From Azospirillum melinis (GTDB lineage: Bacteria > Pseudomonadota > Alphaproteobacteria > Azospirillales > Azospirillaceae): a DNA stretch of 64,000 bases. The translations under genes were made by a program, and so were the position numbers. How positions within the stretch are numbered: the first letter of the stretch is position 1; the number at the start of each line of letters is the position of its first letter. Where the stretch lies: NCBI RefSeq assembly GCF_013340935.1, contig NZ_WHOS01000030.1:23855-87854 (forward strand). The letters run 5' to 3'. Positions 34,453 through 42,953 of the stretch are shown here, piece after piece. Under the pieces are notes generated by a model. It had not been told where the DNA came from, searched no databases, and saw only the letters and a program-made list of their open reading frames with translations.

Positions 34453-35526
34453 ATGGTCATGATGAAAGCGGCGGTGTTCGTCGAACCGGGCCGCATCGTG
34501 CTGGACGACAAACCGATCCCCGACGTCGGGCCGCTCGACGCGCTGATCCGCATCACCACGACGACGATCTGCGGCACCGACATCCACATCCTGAAGGGCG
34601 AATATCCGGTTGCCCGCGGCCTGACCATCGGCCATGAGCCGGTCGGCATCATCGAGAAGCTGGGCTCCGCCGTCACAGGCTACCGGGAGGGGCAGCGCGT
34701 GATCGCCGGGGCCATCACCCCCAGCGGCCACAGCAACGCCTGCCTGTGCGGCTGCCATTCCCAGGACGGCGCCGGCACCCGGCATGGCTGGAAGCCGCTG
34801 GGCGGCTGGCGCTTCGGCAACAGCATCGACGGCTCCCAGGCCGAATACCTGCTGGTCCCCGACGCGATGGTCAACCTCGCTCCCGTCCCCGATGGGCTGA
34901 CGGACGAGGAGGTGCTGATGTGCCCCGACATCATGTCCACCGGTTTCGCCGGGGCGGAGCGCGGCAACATCCGCATCGGCGACACGGTCGCGGTCTTCGC
35001 GCAAGGCCCCATCGGCCTCTGCGCCATCGCCGGCGCCAGGCTGAAGGGCGCCACCACCATCATCGCCGTCGACACCGTGCCGGTGCGGCTGGAGATGGCG
35101 CGGCGGATGGGGGCCGACCATGCGGTGGACTTCCGCAGCGTCGATCCGGTCGAGGAGATCATGCGGCTGACCGACGGCCGCGGCGTCGATGTCGCCATCG
35201 AGGCGCTGGGCACCCAGGCGACCTTCGAGGCGGCGCTGCGCGTGCTGCGGCCGGGCGGTACCCTGTCCAGCCTCGGCGTCTATTCCGGCGATTTGCGCCT
35301 GCCGCTGGGACCGTTCGCCGCCGGTCTCGGCGACCACACCATCGTCACCTCGCTCTGCCCCGGTGGCAAGGAGCGGATGCGCCGGCTGATGGGCGTCGTC
35401 GCCTCCGGCCGCGTCGACCTCAAGCCGCTGGTCACCCACCGCTTTCCGCTGGAGCGGATCGAGGAGGCCTACGATCTGTTCGGCCACCAGCGCGACGGCG
35501 TGCTGAAGGTGGCGATCACGCCCTGA
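34453..35526 (+). CDS. Zinc-dependent secondary alcohol dehydrogenase
   Basis: 357 residues from ATG 34453 (TGGGAGGACG ahead). Catalytic zinc ligands C40 (ICGTDIH) and H61-E62 (GHEPVG) are present. Instead of the classical four-cysteine structural-zinc loop there is a compact cluster C97, C99, C101 (NACLCGCHS). NAD(P) binding is by AVFAQGPIGLCAIAGA. Overall it resembles the C. beijerinckii secondary alcohol dehydrogenase branch. It ends 11 bases before a bidirectional terminator. Substrate unknown. Confidence 0.83.
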   Translation: MVMMKAAVFVEPGRIVLDDKPIPDVGPLDALIRITTTTICGTDIHILKGEYPVARGLTIGHEPVGIIEKLGSAVTGYREGQRVIAGAITPSGHSNACLCGCHSQDGAGTRHGWKPLGGWRFGNSIDGSQAEYLLVPDAMVNLAPVPDGLTDEEVLMCPDIMSTGFAGAERGNIRIGDTVAVFAQGPIGLCAIAGARLKGATTIIAVDTVPVRLEMARRMGADHAVDFRSVDPVEEIMRLTDGRGVDVAIEALGTQATFEAALRVLRPGGTLSSLGVYSGDLRLPLGPFAAGLGDHTIVTSLCPGGKERMRRLMGVVASGRVDLKPLVTHRFPLERIEEAYDLFGHQRDGVLKVAITP

Positions 35527-35536
35527 GTCTCGAACG

Positions 35537-35573
35537 AAAAGAAGCCCCCCTCCCAGGCGGGAGAGGGGCTTTT
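35537..35573. terminator. Bidirectional intrinsic terminator
   Basis: AAAAGAAGCCCCCCTCCC and GGGAGAGGGGCTTTT form an imperfect stem around AGGC, with A- and T-runs on both sides. It lies between the convergent alcohol dehydrogenase and sugar-binding-protein genes and can serve both. Confidence 0.8.
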
Positions 35574-35625
35574 CAAGGTCACACGCAACACCAGAGGAGA
35601 GAGGACAAACAAGGAAAGCAGAGGC

Positions 35626-36903
35626 TTACTTCGCCAGATCGACGGCTTCGGCCAGACGCTTCACCGCCTCCTGCGAGGTCATGGTGGAATTGAAGTGGGC
35701 GGTCACCACGTCGAGGAAGGCGCCGCGGACGGCGCCGGGGACCGCCATCTCGTGGGCCATCGAGGGCACGGCGCTGTTGGTGTCGATGGCCGTCTTCAAA
35801 TCGTCCATCGACTTGACGGCGCATTCGTCGAAGCTGTCGCGCGCCATGTCCTGGCGGGCGGGGATGGAGCCCTTCAGGACGTTGAAGGTCTCCTGGAACT
35901 TCTTGCCCAGGATCAGCTTGGCCAGCAGCTTCTGGCCGGCGGCGCGGTCGGCGTTGGCCGAGCTGAACATGACGAAGCTGTCGGAATTGACGATGTAGCC
36001 GAACTGGCCCGGCACGTGGGCGCAGACGAAATCCTTGCCCGGCACCTTGCCGGCGGCGGTCAGCTCGCCCTTTTCCCAGTCGCCCATGATCTGCATGGCG
36101 GCCTGGCCGTTCATCAGCAGGCCGGCGGCGAGGTTCCACTCACGGCCGGGGAAGCCGTCGTCGACATAGCCGCGCAGCTTGCGCATCTGGTCGAACACCT
36201 TGACCATCGTGTCGCTGGTCAGCGCCTTGGCGTCCAGCTCCACCAGCGCCTTGCGGTAGAAGTCGGGACCGCCGAGGCCGAGGGTGACGTCCTCGAACAG
36301 GGCGCCTTCCTGCCAGGGCTGGCCGCCATGGGCCAGCGGGATGATGCCGGCGGCCTTCAGCTTGTCGGCGGCGGTGTTGAACTCGTCCCAGGTCTTCGGG
36401 ATGGCGACGCCGGCCTTCTCCATGACCTTCGGGTTCACCCACATCCAGTTGACGCGGTGGATGTTCACCGGCACGGCGTAGTAATGGCCCTTGTAGGTCA
36501 CCACGTCGCGGATCTGCGGCGGCAGGATGGCGTCCCAGTTCTCCGCCTTGGCGACCTCGTCCAGCGTCGCCAGCTTGCCCTGCGCCGCCCAGTCCTTGAT
36601 ATTCGGACCCTTCAGCTGCACGGCGTTCGGCGGGTCGCCGGCCAGCACGCGGGAGCGCAGCACGGTGCTGGCCGCGTCGCCGCCGCCGCCGGCCACCGGC
36701 GCATCGATCCACTTGCCGCCCGCCGCCTCGAAATCCTGGCGCAGCGCGCCCGCCGCCTTCGATTCGCCGCCGGACGTCCAGTAATGCAGAACCTCCACCG
36801 CCGGCTCGGCCTTGGCGGGGGCGGCCATGAGGGCGCCGGCCATAATGGTGGCGAGCGCGGTCATGCCGAGGATGGATTTGCTGAGAGACGGCATTTTGGA
36901 CAT
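35626..36903 (-). CDS. gtsA: Glucose/mannose-type ABC transporter substrate-binding protein
   Basis: 425 residues with a signal peptide cut after AKA at about 32. The mature start VEVLHYWTSGGESKAAG, the APVAGGGGDAASTVLRSRVL segment and KGPNIKDWAAQG are those of Pseudomonas GtsA glucose/mannose-binding proteins (family 1 SBP). It captures sugar in the periplasm. No permease is adjacent. The matching permeases and ATPase lie 8 kb away (44.8-47.7 kb), and their promoter shares the composite element found ahead of this gene. ATG 36903 follows AGGGGGA closely; ATG 36894 has better spacing. Confidence 0.85.
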   Translation of the reverse strand: MSKMPSLSKSILGMTALATIMAGALMAAPAKAEPAVEVLHYWTSGGESKAAGALRQDFEAAGGKWIDAPVAGGGGDAASTVLRSRVLAGDPPNAVQLKGPNIKDWAAQGKLATLDEVAKAENWDAILPPQIRDVVTYKGHYYAVPVNIHRVNWMWVNPKVMEKAGVAIPKTWDEFNTAADKLKAAGIIPLAHGGQPWQEGALFEDVTLGLGGPDFYRKALVELDAKALTSDTMVKVFDQMRKLRGYVDDGFPGREWNLAAGLLMNGQAAMQIMGDWEKGELTAAGKVPGKDFVCAHVPGQFGYIVNSDSFVMFSSANADRAAGQKLLAKLILGKKFQETFNVLKGSIPARQDMARDSFDECAVKSMDDLKTAIDTNSAVPSMAHEMAVPGAVRGAFLDVVTAHFNSTMTSQEAVKRLAEAVDLAK

Positions 36904-37008
36904 TTCCCCCTGTTCCCTGTCTTCGTTCGATCTTCGAGTTGGCCTTGGCTGTTCGCCGTCCGGCCGTTGGAGGAACTCTATCCCGCGTGCAATTCGGCGC
37001 CCGGATTA

Positions 37009-37059
37009 TTTGGTAACAACGCCTTATCACGGCCGCGCCGCTGTTACGCAACCGTTACA
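37009..37059. promoter_or_regulatory. Composite element A (gtsA promoter)
   Basis: TTTGGTAAC (37009-37017), 24 bases, TGTTACG (37042-37048), 5 bases, GTTACA (37054-37059). All 22 defined bases and both spacings recur at 47891-47941 ahead of the transporter operon, in the same orientation. The two GTTAC half-sites are 11 bp apart, the spacing favoured by OmpR-type regulators, and the OmpR-type gene starts 110 bp to the right. Confidence 0.75.
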
Positions 37060-37168
37060 AAGCGGCCCGCGCGGCGCGCTGTACCCGGACCGGCGGGGGA
37101 GGCTACACTCAGGCCCAACGAACAAGAAAGCCCCCGCGGGGCAGCGTACGGAAGAGGGAAGGGACGCC

Positions 37169-37918
37169 ATGGAGCGCGCGCGCCATCTCCTGGTCGTGGA
37201 CGACGATCCCGAGATCCGGGACATGCTGCATGATTTCCTGGTGAAGAGCGGCTTCCGCGTCTCCACCGCCGGCGACGGGCGCGAGATGGCGCGGGTGCTG
37301 GCCCAATGGCCGGTCGATCTCATCGTGCTCGACGTCATGCTGCCGGGGGAGGACGGGACCAGCCTGTGCCGCTCGCTGCGCGCCAAATCGGAGACCCCCG
37401 TCATCATGCTGACCGCGATGGGCAGCGAGGTCGACCGCATCGTCGGGCTGGAGGTCGGCGCCGACGATTATCTGGTCAAGCCCTTCAGCGCGCGCGAACT
37501 GCTGGCCCGCATCCGTGCCATCCTGCGCCGCTGCGGCGGGCCGGAGCCGGTGCGCGAACGGCCGCGCGTGCTGGGCTTCGCCGGCTGGTCGCTCGACCAG
37601 GGGCGGCGGGAGCTGCGCACGCCGGACCGGGTTGTGGTCCATCTCAGCCAGGGTGAATACGCCCTGCTCGGCACGCTGCTGGAGCGCGCGCCCCAGGTGG
37701 TGGAGCGCACCGAGCTGCTGGAGAAGCATCGCGGCGACACCTCGATCCCCTTCGACCGCAGCATCGACATCCAGATCAGCCGCCTGCGCCGCAAGCTGGA
37801 GGAAGGGCCGGGCGGTTCCGGGTTGATCAAGACGGTGCGCGGCATCGGCTACCAGTTCACCGCGACGGTGGTGGACCAGGGCGAAGCCGCCTCTTCCGGG
37901 ATAAGCCGTGGCGCTTGA
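37169..37918 (+). CDS. OmpR-family response regulator (GltR-like)
   Basis: 249 residues from ATG 37169 (GGGAAGGGACG ahead). The receiver domain has the acidic pair D11/D12, phosphoacceptor D55 in LIVLDVMLPGEDG, and K104. The DNA-binding winged helix (about 150-240) ends with IKTVRGIGYQF. It is divergent from gtsA and overlaps its partner kinase gene by 11 bases. By analogy with GltR/GtrS of Pseudomonas, which controls glucose uptake, it is the best candidate to bind composite elements A and B. That link is inferred. Confidence 0.85.
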   Translation: MERARHLLVVDDDPEIRDMLHDFLVKSGFRVSTAGDGREMARVLAQWPVDLIVLDVMLPGEDGTSLCRSLRAKSETPVIMLTAMGSEVDRIVGLEVGADDYLVKPFSARELLARIRAILRRCGGPEPVRERPRVLGFAGWSLDQGRRELRTPDRVVVHLSQGEYALLGTLLERAPQVVERTELLEKHRGDTSIPFDRSIDIQISRLRRKLEEGPGGSGLIKTVRGIGYQFTATVVDQGEAASSGISRGA

Positions 37919-39368
37919 ACGCCTGCTGCCGGCCCAGATGCGCACCGCCCGGCTGCGCCACCGTATCCTGGCGGCGATGGTGGCGCTGCTGGTGCTGACC
38001 CATGGCGGGGCGCTGATCGGCATGCATCTGGTCGACGACCGCGCGCGGGAGCTGCTGACCGCCCACCGGCTGGGGCCGGCGATGGCGGCGGCGGTGGAGG
38101 CTGCCGACCGCGCGGTGCTGGACGGCATCGCCGCCGGGCCGGCGCTGGCGCTGAGCGGGCTGCCCGACCTGTCGGTATCCTGGCAGGGGCCCGGCACCCC
38201 GGCCGTGCCTGCCGGCTGGATGATGGAGGGGGTGGTCGACGCGCCGCGCCCGGTGTTCGTCGCCGTCCAGCGCGCCCTGCTGTCCGTCCATTCCGCCCGC
38301 GCCCAGACGCTGGCGGAATCCCTGTCCCTGGTGGCGGAGGACACGGCGGCCCAGCTGCGCGACGCCCGCGTCTATGTCCAGCTTGCCGGCGGCGGCTGGC
38401 TGGAGTTCGCCAGCCCGCGCTTCTGGCGGCCCCGCACCACGCCGTTCGAGATGGTGCTGGCCGGTCTGGCGGCTTTCGGTCTGGCGCTGGGGCTGCTGCT
38501 CTGGCTGCCCGGCCGGCTGGTCCGCCCGCTGGAATCGCTGGCCGAGCAGGCGACCCGCCCGCACGACCGCCTGCACCCCCGCCCGCTGCCGGAGGATGGG
38601 CCGGAGGAGGTCGCCTCGCTCGCCCGCGCCTTCAACCAGGCGCGCAACGCGCTCCGCGACCTGATGGAGGGGCGCACCCATCTGCTGGCGGCGATCAGCC
38701 ACGACCTGCGCACCCCGGCGACGCGGCTGCGGCTGCGTGCCGAATATGTCGATGACGATGCTCTGCGCGCCAAGATGATGGCCGACATCGACGAGATGGC
38801 GGCGATGGTCACCGCGACGCTGGAGTTCCTCGGTGACGACGTGCTGCGCGAGGAGGTCGAGGTGGTCGCCTTCGCCAGCCTGTTGCAGAGCCTGTGCGAC
38901 GACTATGCCGACACCGGGTCCCCGGTGACCTACAACGAGCCGCCGCCGCTCCAGTTCGCCGCCGTCCGCACCATCTTCGGCGGCGGGGTGGAGCGCAGCG
39001 ACCGTTTCGAGCAGGCCCGCCAGCTCCGCCTCGCCGGCCGCCCGTCCAGCCTACGCCGGGCCTTCGCCAACCTGATCGACAACGCCATCAAGTACGGCGA
39101 GCGCGCCACCGTCTCCGTCGATGCCGACGCCGTCGAGATCGTCGTCGATGTCTGCGACGAGGGGCCGGGCATCCCGGAGGCGGAGATCGCCAACGTCTTC
39201 AAGCCCTTCGTCCGGCTGGAAGGCTCCCGCAACCGCAAGACCGGCGGCAGCGGGCTCGGCCTGTCCATCGTGAAGTCGATCGTCGAGGCCCACCAGGGCC
39301 GCATCGAGCTGAGCAACCGCGCCAGCGGCGGTTTGCGGGTGCGGGTGACGCTGCCGCGGATGTTGTAA
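37908..39368 (+). CDS. Membrane histidine kinase partner of the OmpR-type regulator
   Basis: 486 residues, GTG start at 37908 overlapping the regulator gene. TM helices are at about 20-42 and 182-205, with a periplasmic sensor between them. Then come HAMP (about 205-258), the HisKA box AAISHDLRTPATRLRLR with H265, and the ATPase motifs NLIDNAIKYGE, DEGPGIPE and GSGLGLSIVKSIV. A standard EnvZ-like kinase. The periplasmic sensor has no recognised fold. Sugar or a sugar-bound binding protein is a plausible signal, given its position next to gtsA. Confidence 0.87.
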   Translation: MALERLLPAQMRTARLRHRILAAMVALLVLTHGGALIGMHLVDDRARELLTAHRLGPAMAAAVEAADRAVLDGIAAGPALALSGLPDLSVSWQGPGTPAVPAGWMMEGVVDAPRPVFVAVQRALLSVHSARAQTLAESLSLVAEDTAAQLRDARVYVQLAGGGWLEFASPRFWRPRTTPFEMVLAGLAAFGLALGLLLWLPGRLVRPLESLAEQATRPHDRLHPRPLPEDGPEEVASLARAFNQARNALRDLMEGRTHLLAAISHDLRTPATRLRLRAEYVDDDALRAKMMADIDEMAAMVTATLEFLGDDVLREEVEVVAFASLLQSLCDDYADTGSPVTYNEPPPLQFAAVRTIFGGGVERSDRFEQARQLRLAGRPSSLRRAFANLIDNAIKYGERATVSVDADAVEIVVDVCDEGPGIPEAEIANVFKPFVRLEGSRNRKTGGSGLGLSIVKSIVEAHQGRIELSNRASGGLRVRVTLPRML

Positions 39369-39386
39369 GGGGGATGCCAGTCGTCG

Positions 39387-39409
39387 CCCTCTCCCGCCCC
39401 GGGAGAGGG
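39387..39409. repeat. REP-like hairpin CCCTCTCCC/GGGAGAGGG
   Basis: A perfect 9-bp stem with a GCCCC loop, 19 bases after the kinase stop. It resembles the arms of the 150-bp repeats at 44.6 and 50.8 kb and may be a single copy of that family acting as a transcript end. Confidence 0.5.
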
Positions 39410-39483
39410 AGCGATATGCGACGCCCCTTGATCGATATGGCGATCACCTGCACTCTGATATTGGCCGGAATATGGAGAAGCCG

Positions 39484-39660
39484 ATGACCGAGCCTGTCCA
39501 TGCAGTGAAGTTCTCTGTACCGGAGCCCGCAAAAACGGCAAGTAAGCAAGAGAGCCTGCATGCCCTGCAATGGCTGGCGCAGAACCGGGCGGCCATCCGC
39601 TCCTCCAACAGCTATGTCGAAGCGCATGGCCTTCCGCTGGCGAAGATCCGGCTCTACTGA
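39484..39660 (+). CDS. CcdA-like antitoxin fragment without a toxin gene
   Basis: 58 residues from ATG 39484 (GGAGAAG ahead; ATG 39472 is possible). The C-terminal half ALQWLAQNRAAIRSSNSYVE then AHGLPLAKIRLY matches the toxin-binding tail of CcdA antitoxins (W..N..AI..N...E..GLPL...R). The N-terminal ribbon-helix-helix DNA-binding domain appears missing or highly reduced, and no ccdB follows: only 22 bases separate it from the next, opposing gene. Probably a remnant or a solitary anti-toxin; family inference is from the tail alone. Confidence 0.6.
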   Translation: MTEPVHAVKFSVPEPAKTASKQESLHALQWLAQNRAAIRSSNSYVEAHGLPLAKIRLY

Positions 39661-39682
39661 TTAAACTCGCACCAAACTCCGC

Positions 39683-40507
39683 TCACTTGTCCCAAGCAGG
39701 CGCCAGCCCCGCCGGGTTGACGATCCGCCCATCCGGCCGCGCCAGCTTGGCAATCGCCGCCATGTCGCCGTCATCCAGCGTGAAGTCGAACACCTGGAAA
39801 TTCTCCGGCACCCGTTCCGGCTTGGCGGTCTTCGACAGCACGATATGGCCCAGCTGGATCAGCCAGCGCAGCGTCACCTGGGCCGCCGTCTTGCCATGCT
39901 TGGCGCCGATCCGCTGCAATTCCGGATCGCGCGGCACCTTGCCGTCGGCCATGGCGTAGTAGGCGGTGATCGCCACGCCCAGTTCCCTGGCTGCCGCCGC
40001 CATCGCGCTCTGGTCGAGATAGGGGTGGACCTCGATCTGGTTGGTGACGATGGGGGCCTGGCTGCGCTCGACCGACTCCCGCAGCTGGGCGATGTTCTGG
40101 TTGCTGACGCCGATGAAGCGGGTCTTGCCGGCGGCCTGCACCGCGTTCAGCATCTCGATCTGCTCGGCGATGGCGACCTGATCGGCCGGCCAGTGCAGCA
40201 GCAGCAGATCGACCCGGTCGACCTTCAGCTTCTCCAGGCTCTCATCCACCGACGCGGAGAACAGGTCGGGGCTGTATTTGTCGACCCAGACCTTGGTGGT
40301 CAGGAACAGCTCGTCGCGCCGCGCGCCGGCCGCTTGCAGGGCGCGGCCGAGGGCGGCCTCGTTGCGGTAAATCTGCGCGGTGTCGAAATGGCGGAAACCC
40401 GCTTCCAGCGCCGCCGGAACCACCCGCTCGACCTCTTCGTCCGACATGCGGAAAACACCGAAGCCCAATGCTGGGATTTCGGCTCCATTCGCCTTCACGG
40501 TCTGCAT
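39683..40507 (-). CDS. Aldo/keto reductase (2,5-diketo-D-gluconate reductase-like)
   Basis: 274 residues from ATG 40507 (AGGAG further up, ATCAGG close). The catalytic tetrad of the TIM-barrel AKR family is complete: D42, Y47 (HFDTAQIYRNE), K72 (TTKVW) and H105 (LLLLHWP). NADPH is gripped by the C-terminal LSKTAKPERVPENFQVFDF region. The family reduces diketogluconate, methylglyoxal and other aldehydes. A palindrome (40552-40570) stands 45 bp upstream. Natural substrate unknown. Confidence 0.87.
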   Translation of the reverse strand: MQTVKANGAEIPALGFGVFRMSDEEVERVVPAALEAGFRHFDTAQIYRNEAALGRALQAAGARRDELFLTTKVWVDKYSPDLFSASVDESLEKLKVDRVDLLLLHWPADQVAIAEQIEMLNAVQAAGKTRFIGVSNQNIAQLRESVERSQAPIVTNQIEVHPYLDQSAMAAAARELGVAITAYYAMADGKVPRDPELQRIGAKHGKTAAQVTLRWLIQLGHIVLSKTAKPERVPENFQVFDFTLDDGDMAAIAKLARPDGRIVNPAGLAPAWDK

Positions 40508-40551
40508 CCTGATCTCTCTCCTGATCGGCGCCACGGGGGGCGCGCCTTCTC

Positions 40552-40570
40552 ATGTCTCGGATGGAGACAT
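40552..40570. promoter_or_regulatory. Palindrome ATGTCTC-N5-GAGACAT
   Basis: Perfect 7-bp arms 45-63 bases upstream of the aldo/keto reductase ATG. Position and symmetry fit an operator for a dimeric repressor or activator. The regulator is not encoded nearby. Confidence 0.5.
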
Positions 40571-40574
40571 AGAA

Positions 40575-40606
40575 CGGGAGAGGCCGTCCGCAAACCGCCT
40601 CTCCCG
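40575..40606 (-). terminator. Hairpin after the aldehyde oxidoreductase operon
   Basis: CGGGAGAGGC (40575-40584) and GCCTCTCCCG (40597-40606) form a 10-bp stem with a 12-base loop, 46 bases after the paoC stop on its strand. The U-tract is poor (GTTCT), so termination strength is uncertain. Confidence 0.5.
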
Positions 40607-40652
40607 CCCAATCACCTGTGAACCGAATTCCCAAATCGAAGGCTTCGGAGCC

Positions 40653-42953
40653 TCACATCAGCTTGTCGAGCGTGATCGGCAGGTCGCGGATGCGCTTGCC
40701 GGTGGCGTTGTAGACGGCGTTGGCCACCGCGGCGCCGACGCCGGTGATGCCGATCTCGCCGATGCCGCGGGCACCCATTGGCGCCTGCGGGTCGGGGATG
40801 TCGGTGTAAAGGATCTCGATGGCGGGAACGTCCATCTGCACCGGCACGTGATAGTCGGCGAGCGAGGCGTTGACGATGCGGCCGGTGCGCGGGTCGAAGT
40901 TGGTCTCCTCGGTCAGCGCCAGCCCGATTCCCATGATGATGCCGCCCTTGAACTGGCTGGTCGCCGTCTTGGCGTTGAGGATGCGGCCGGCATCGAAGGA
41001 GCCGAGGAAGCGCGAGACACGGACCTCGCCGGTGATCTCGCTGACCCGGACCTCGCAGAACTGCGCGCCGTAGGAATGCATCGAGAAGGCTTCCATCTCC
41101 GCCGGCGGCGGGGCTTCGGCCTCGCAGACCAGCTCGCCGCGTCCCGCCCGGCGCAGGATCGACTCATAGCTTTCGAAGCGCGCAGCATCGTCGCGGTGGC
41201 CGATGCCGCCGTCCCGCGTCTCGACATCGGCCAGCGACAGGCCGGCCAGCGGCGAATCGTTGCCGGCGAGCTTCAGCAGCTCCTCGACGAAGACCTCCGT
41301 CGCGGCGATGACGGCGCCGCCGATGGACGCCGTCTGCGTCGAGCCGCCGGCGATCACCCCGCGCGGCAGGGTCGTGTCGCCATACTCGAAGGTGACGTTG
41401 TCGAGCGGCACGCCGAGCCGGGCGGCGATGTGCTGGACCTGCGCCGTCGCTGTGCCCATCCCCATGTCGTGGACCGCGGTCGAGACGGTGACCTGCCCGC
41501 CGGCCGTCAACCTGATCCGCGCCGCGCCGCCGGGAAAGCGGTGATAGGGGTAGGTCGCCGTGGCGCAGCCCATGCCAATCAGCCATTCGCCGTCCCGCCG
41601 CTGGCGTGGCGCCTTGCTACGGCGCTCCCAACCGAACCGTTCGGCACCCTTCTCATAGGCGTCGATCAGGTGGCGGGAGGAGAAGGGCTTGCCGCTGGTC
41701 GGGTCCTTCTCCGGCTCGATCCGCCGCCGCAGCTCGATGGGATCGAGGCCCAGCTTGTCGGCAAGCTCGTCGATGGCGCATTCCAGCGCGAAGGTGCCGA
41801 CGGACTCGCCGGGCGCCCGCATGAAGGTGTTCGCCAGCATGTCCATGTCGGCGACCTCCTGGGCCAGCCGGACCGACTTGGCGGCATAGAGGTGGCGCGT
41901 CGGGAAGGTGAACTGCTCGGGGCAGGAGTTGTGCGCGGTCATCGCCGCGATGCCGGTGTGGATCAGCGCGTCGAGCCTGCCGTCGGCGCTGGCGCCCAGC
42001 GCCACCCGCTGCTCCGTCAGCGTCCGGCCGCCGACGATGCGGAACACCCCCTCGCGCGACAGCATGATGCGCACCGGCCTCCCGGCGAGTTTCGCGGCGG
42101 CGCAGGCGAGGATCTGGTGGTCCCACAGGCATTTGCCGCCGAAGCCGCCGCCGACATAGGGGGAGGAGACGCGGACCTTGTCCGCCTCCAGCCCGAAGAT
42201 GTCGGCCAGCTGCCCGGCGGTCAGGTCGAGAAGCTGGCTGGCGTCATGCACCCGCAGCTCATCGCCGGTCCAGGCGACGGTCGCCGCATGCAGTTCGATG
42301 GCGTTGTGGTTGTGGCGCGGCGTCCGGTAGATCTGGTCCACCTGAACCGCCGCCCCCTTCAGCGCCCCCTCGGCATCGCCGATCTCGACCACCGGCGGCT
42401 GGCCCAGGATGTTGTCGAGCTGGCGCGGCGTCTTCCTGGCCTCGTCGAATGAGGTCACCGCCGGCAGCGGCGCATAGCCGGCCGTCACCAGCGAGGCGGC
42501 ATAATCGGCCTGCTCCTGCGTCTCGGCGAGGACGACGGCGATGGGCTGGCCGTTCCAGTGGATCTCGTCGGTCTGCATGACCGGCAGGTCGCTCGCCCCG
42601 GCGGCGGTCGGCGACGACATCATCAGCGACGGCGCTTTCATCCGCGGCGCATTGCGATGGGTCATCACCAGCACGACGCCGGGCGCCGCTTCGGCCGCCG
42701 CGGTGTCGAGCGCCGTGATCCGCCCGCGCGGGATGGTGCTGAAGGCGAGTGCGGCGTAGCAGAGACCCTCATAGGGGAACTCGGCGGCGAAGCGCGCCTT
42801 GCCCTGGACCTTCAGCGGCCCTTCGATGCGCGAAACCGGCTGGCCCAGCGCGCCACTCCCCTGGGCGCCATGCTTGCGCAGCAGAGGATCCTGCGTGACC
42901 GCCGGCTGCCAGCGGCCGGGCCGGGAAGCGGCGGCGTCGGAGTGCGCGCTCAT
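40653..42953 (-). CDS. paoC: Aldehyde oxidoreductase, molybdenum-binding subunit
   Basis: 766 residues, xanthine dehydrogenase family large subunit of the E. coli PaoC (YagR) type. Conserved molybdopterin segments include SPYVGGGFGGKCLWDHQ, FMRAPGESVGTFALECAIDE and MGARGIGEIGITGVGAAVANAVYNATG, whose GEIG glutamate near the C-terminus is catalytic. With the FAD and 2Fe-2S subunits encoded upstream (4-base overlaps) it forms a three-subunit complex that oxidises aldehydes to acids. No signal peptide. Usually carries the MCD form of the cofactor. Confidence 0.88.
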   Translation of the reverse strand: MSAHSDAAASRPGRWQPAVTQDPLLRKHGAQGSGALGQPVSRIEGPLKVQGKARFAAEFPYEGLCYAALAFSTIPRGRITALDTAAAEAAPGVVLVMTHRNAPRMKAPSLMMSSPTAAGASDLPVMQTDEIHWNGQPIAVVLAETQEQADYAASLVTAGYAPLPAVTSFDEARKTPRQLDNILGQPPVVEIGDAEGALKGAAVQVDQIYRTPRHNHNAIELHAATVAWTGDELRVHDASQLLDLTAGQLADIFGLEADKVRVSSPYVGGGFGGKCLWDHQILACAAAKLAGRPVRIMLSREGVFRIVGGRTLTEQRVALGASADGRLDALIHTGIAAMTAHNSCPEQFTFPTRHLYAAKSVRLAQEVADMDMLANTFMRAPGESVGTFALECAIDELADKLGLDPIELRRRIEPEKDPTSGKPFSSRHLIDAYEKGAERFGWERRSKAPRQRRDGEWLIGMGCATATYPYHRFPGGAARIRLTAGGQVTVSTAVHDMGMGTATAQVQHIAARLGVPLDNVTFEYGDTTLPRGVIAGGSTQTASIGGAVIAATEVFVEELLKLAGNDSPLAGLSLADVETRDGGIGHRDDAARFESYESILRRAGRGELVCEAEAPPPAEMEAFSMHSYGAQFCEVRVSEITGEVRVSRFLGSFDAGRILNAKTATSQFKGGIIMGIGLALTEETNFDPRTGRIVNASLADYHVPVQMDVPAIEILYTDIPDPQAPMGARGIGEIGITGVGAAVANAVYNATGKRIRDLPITLDKLM

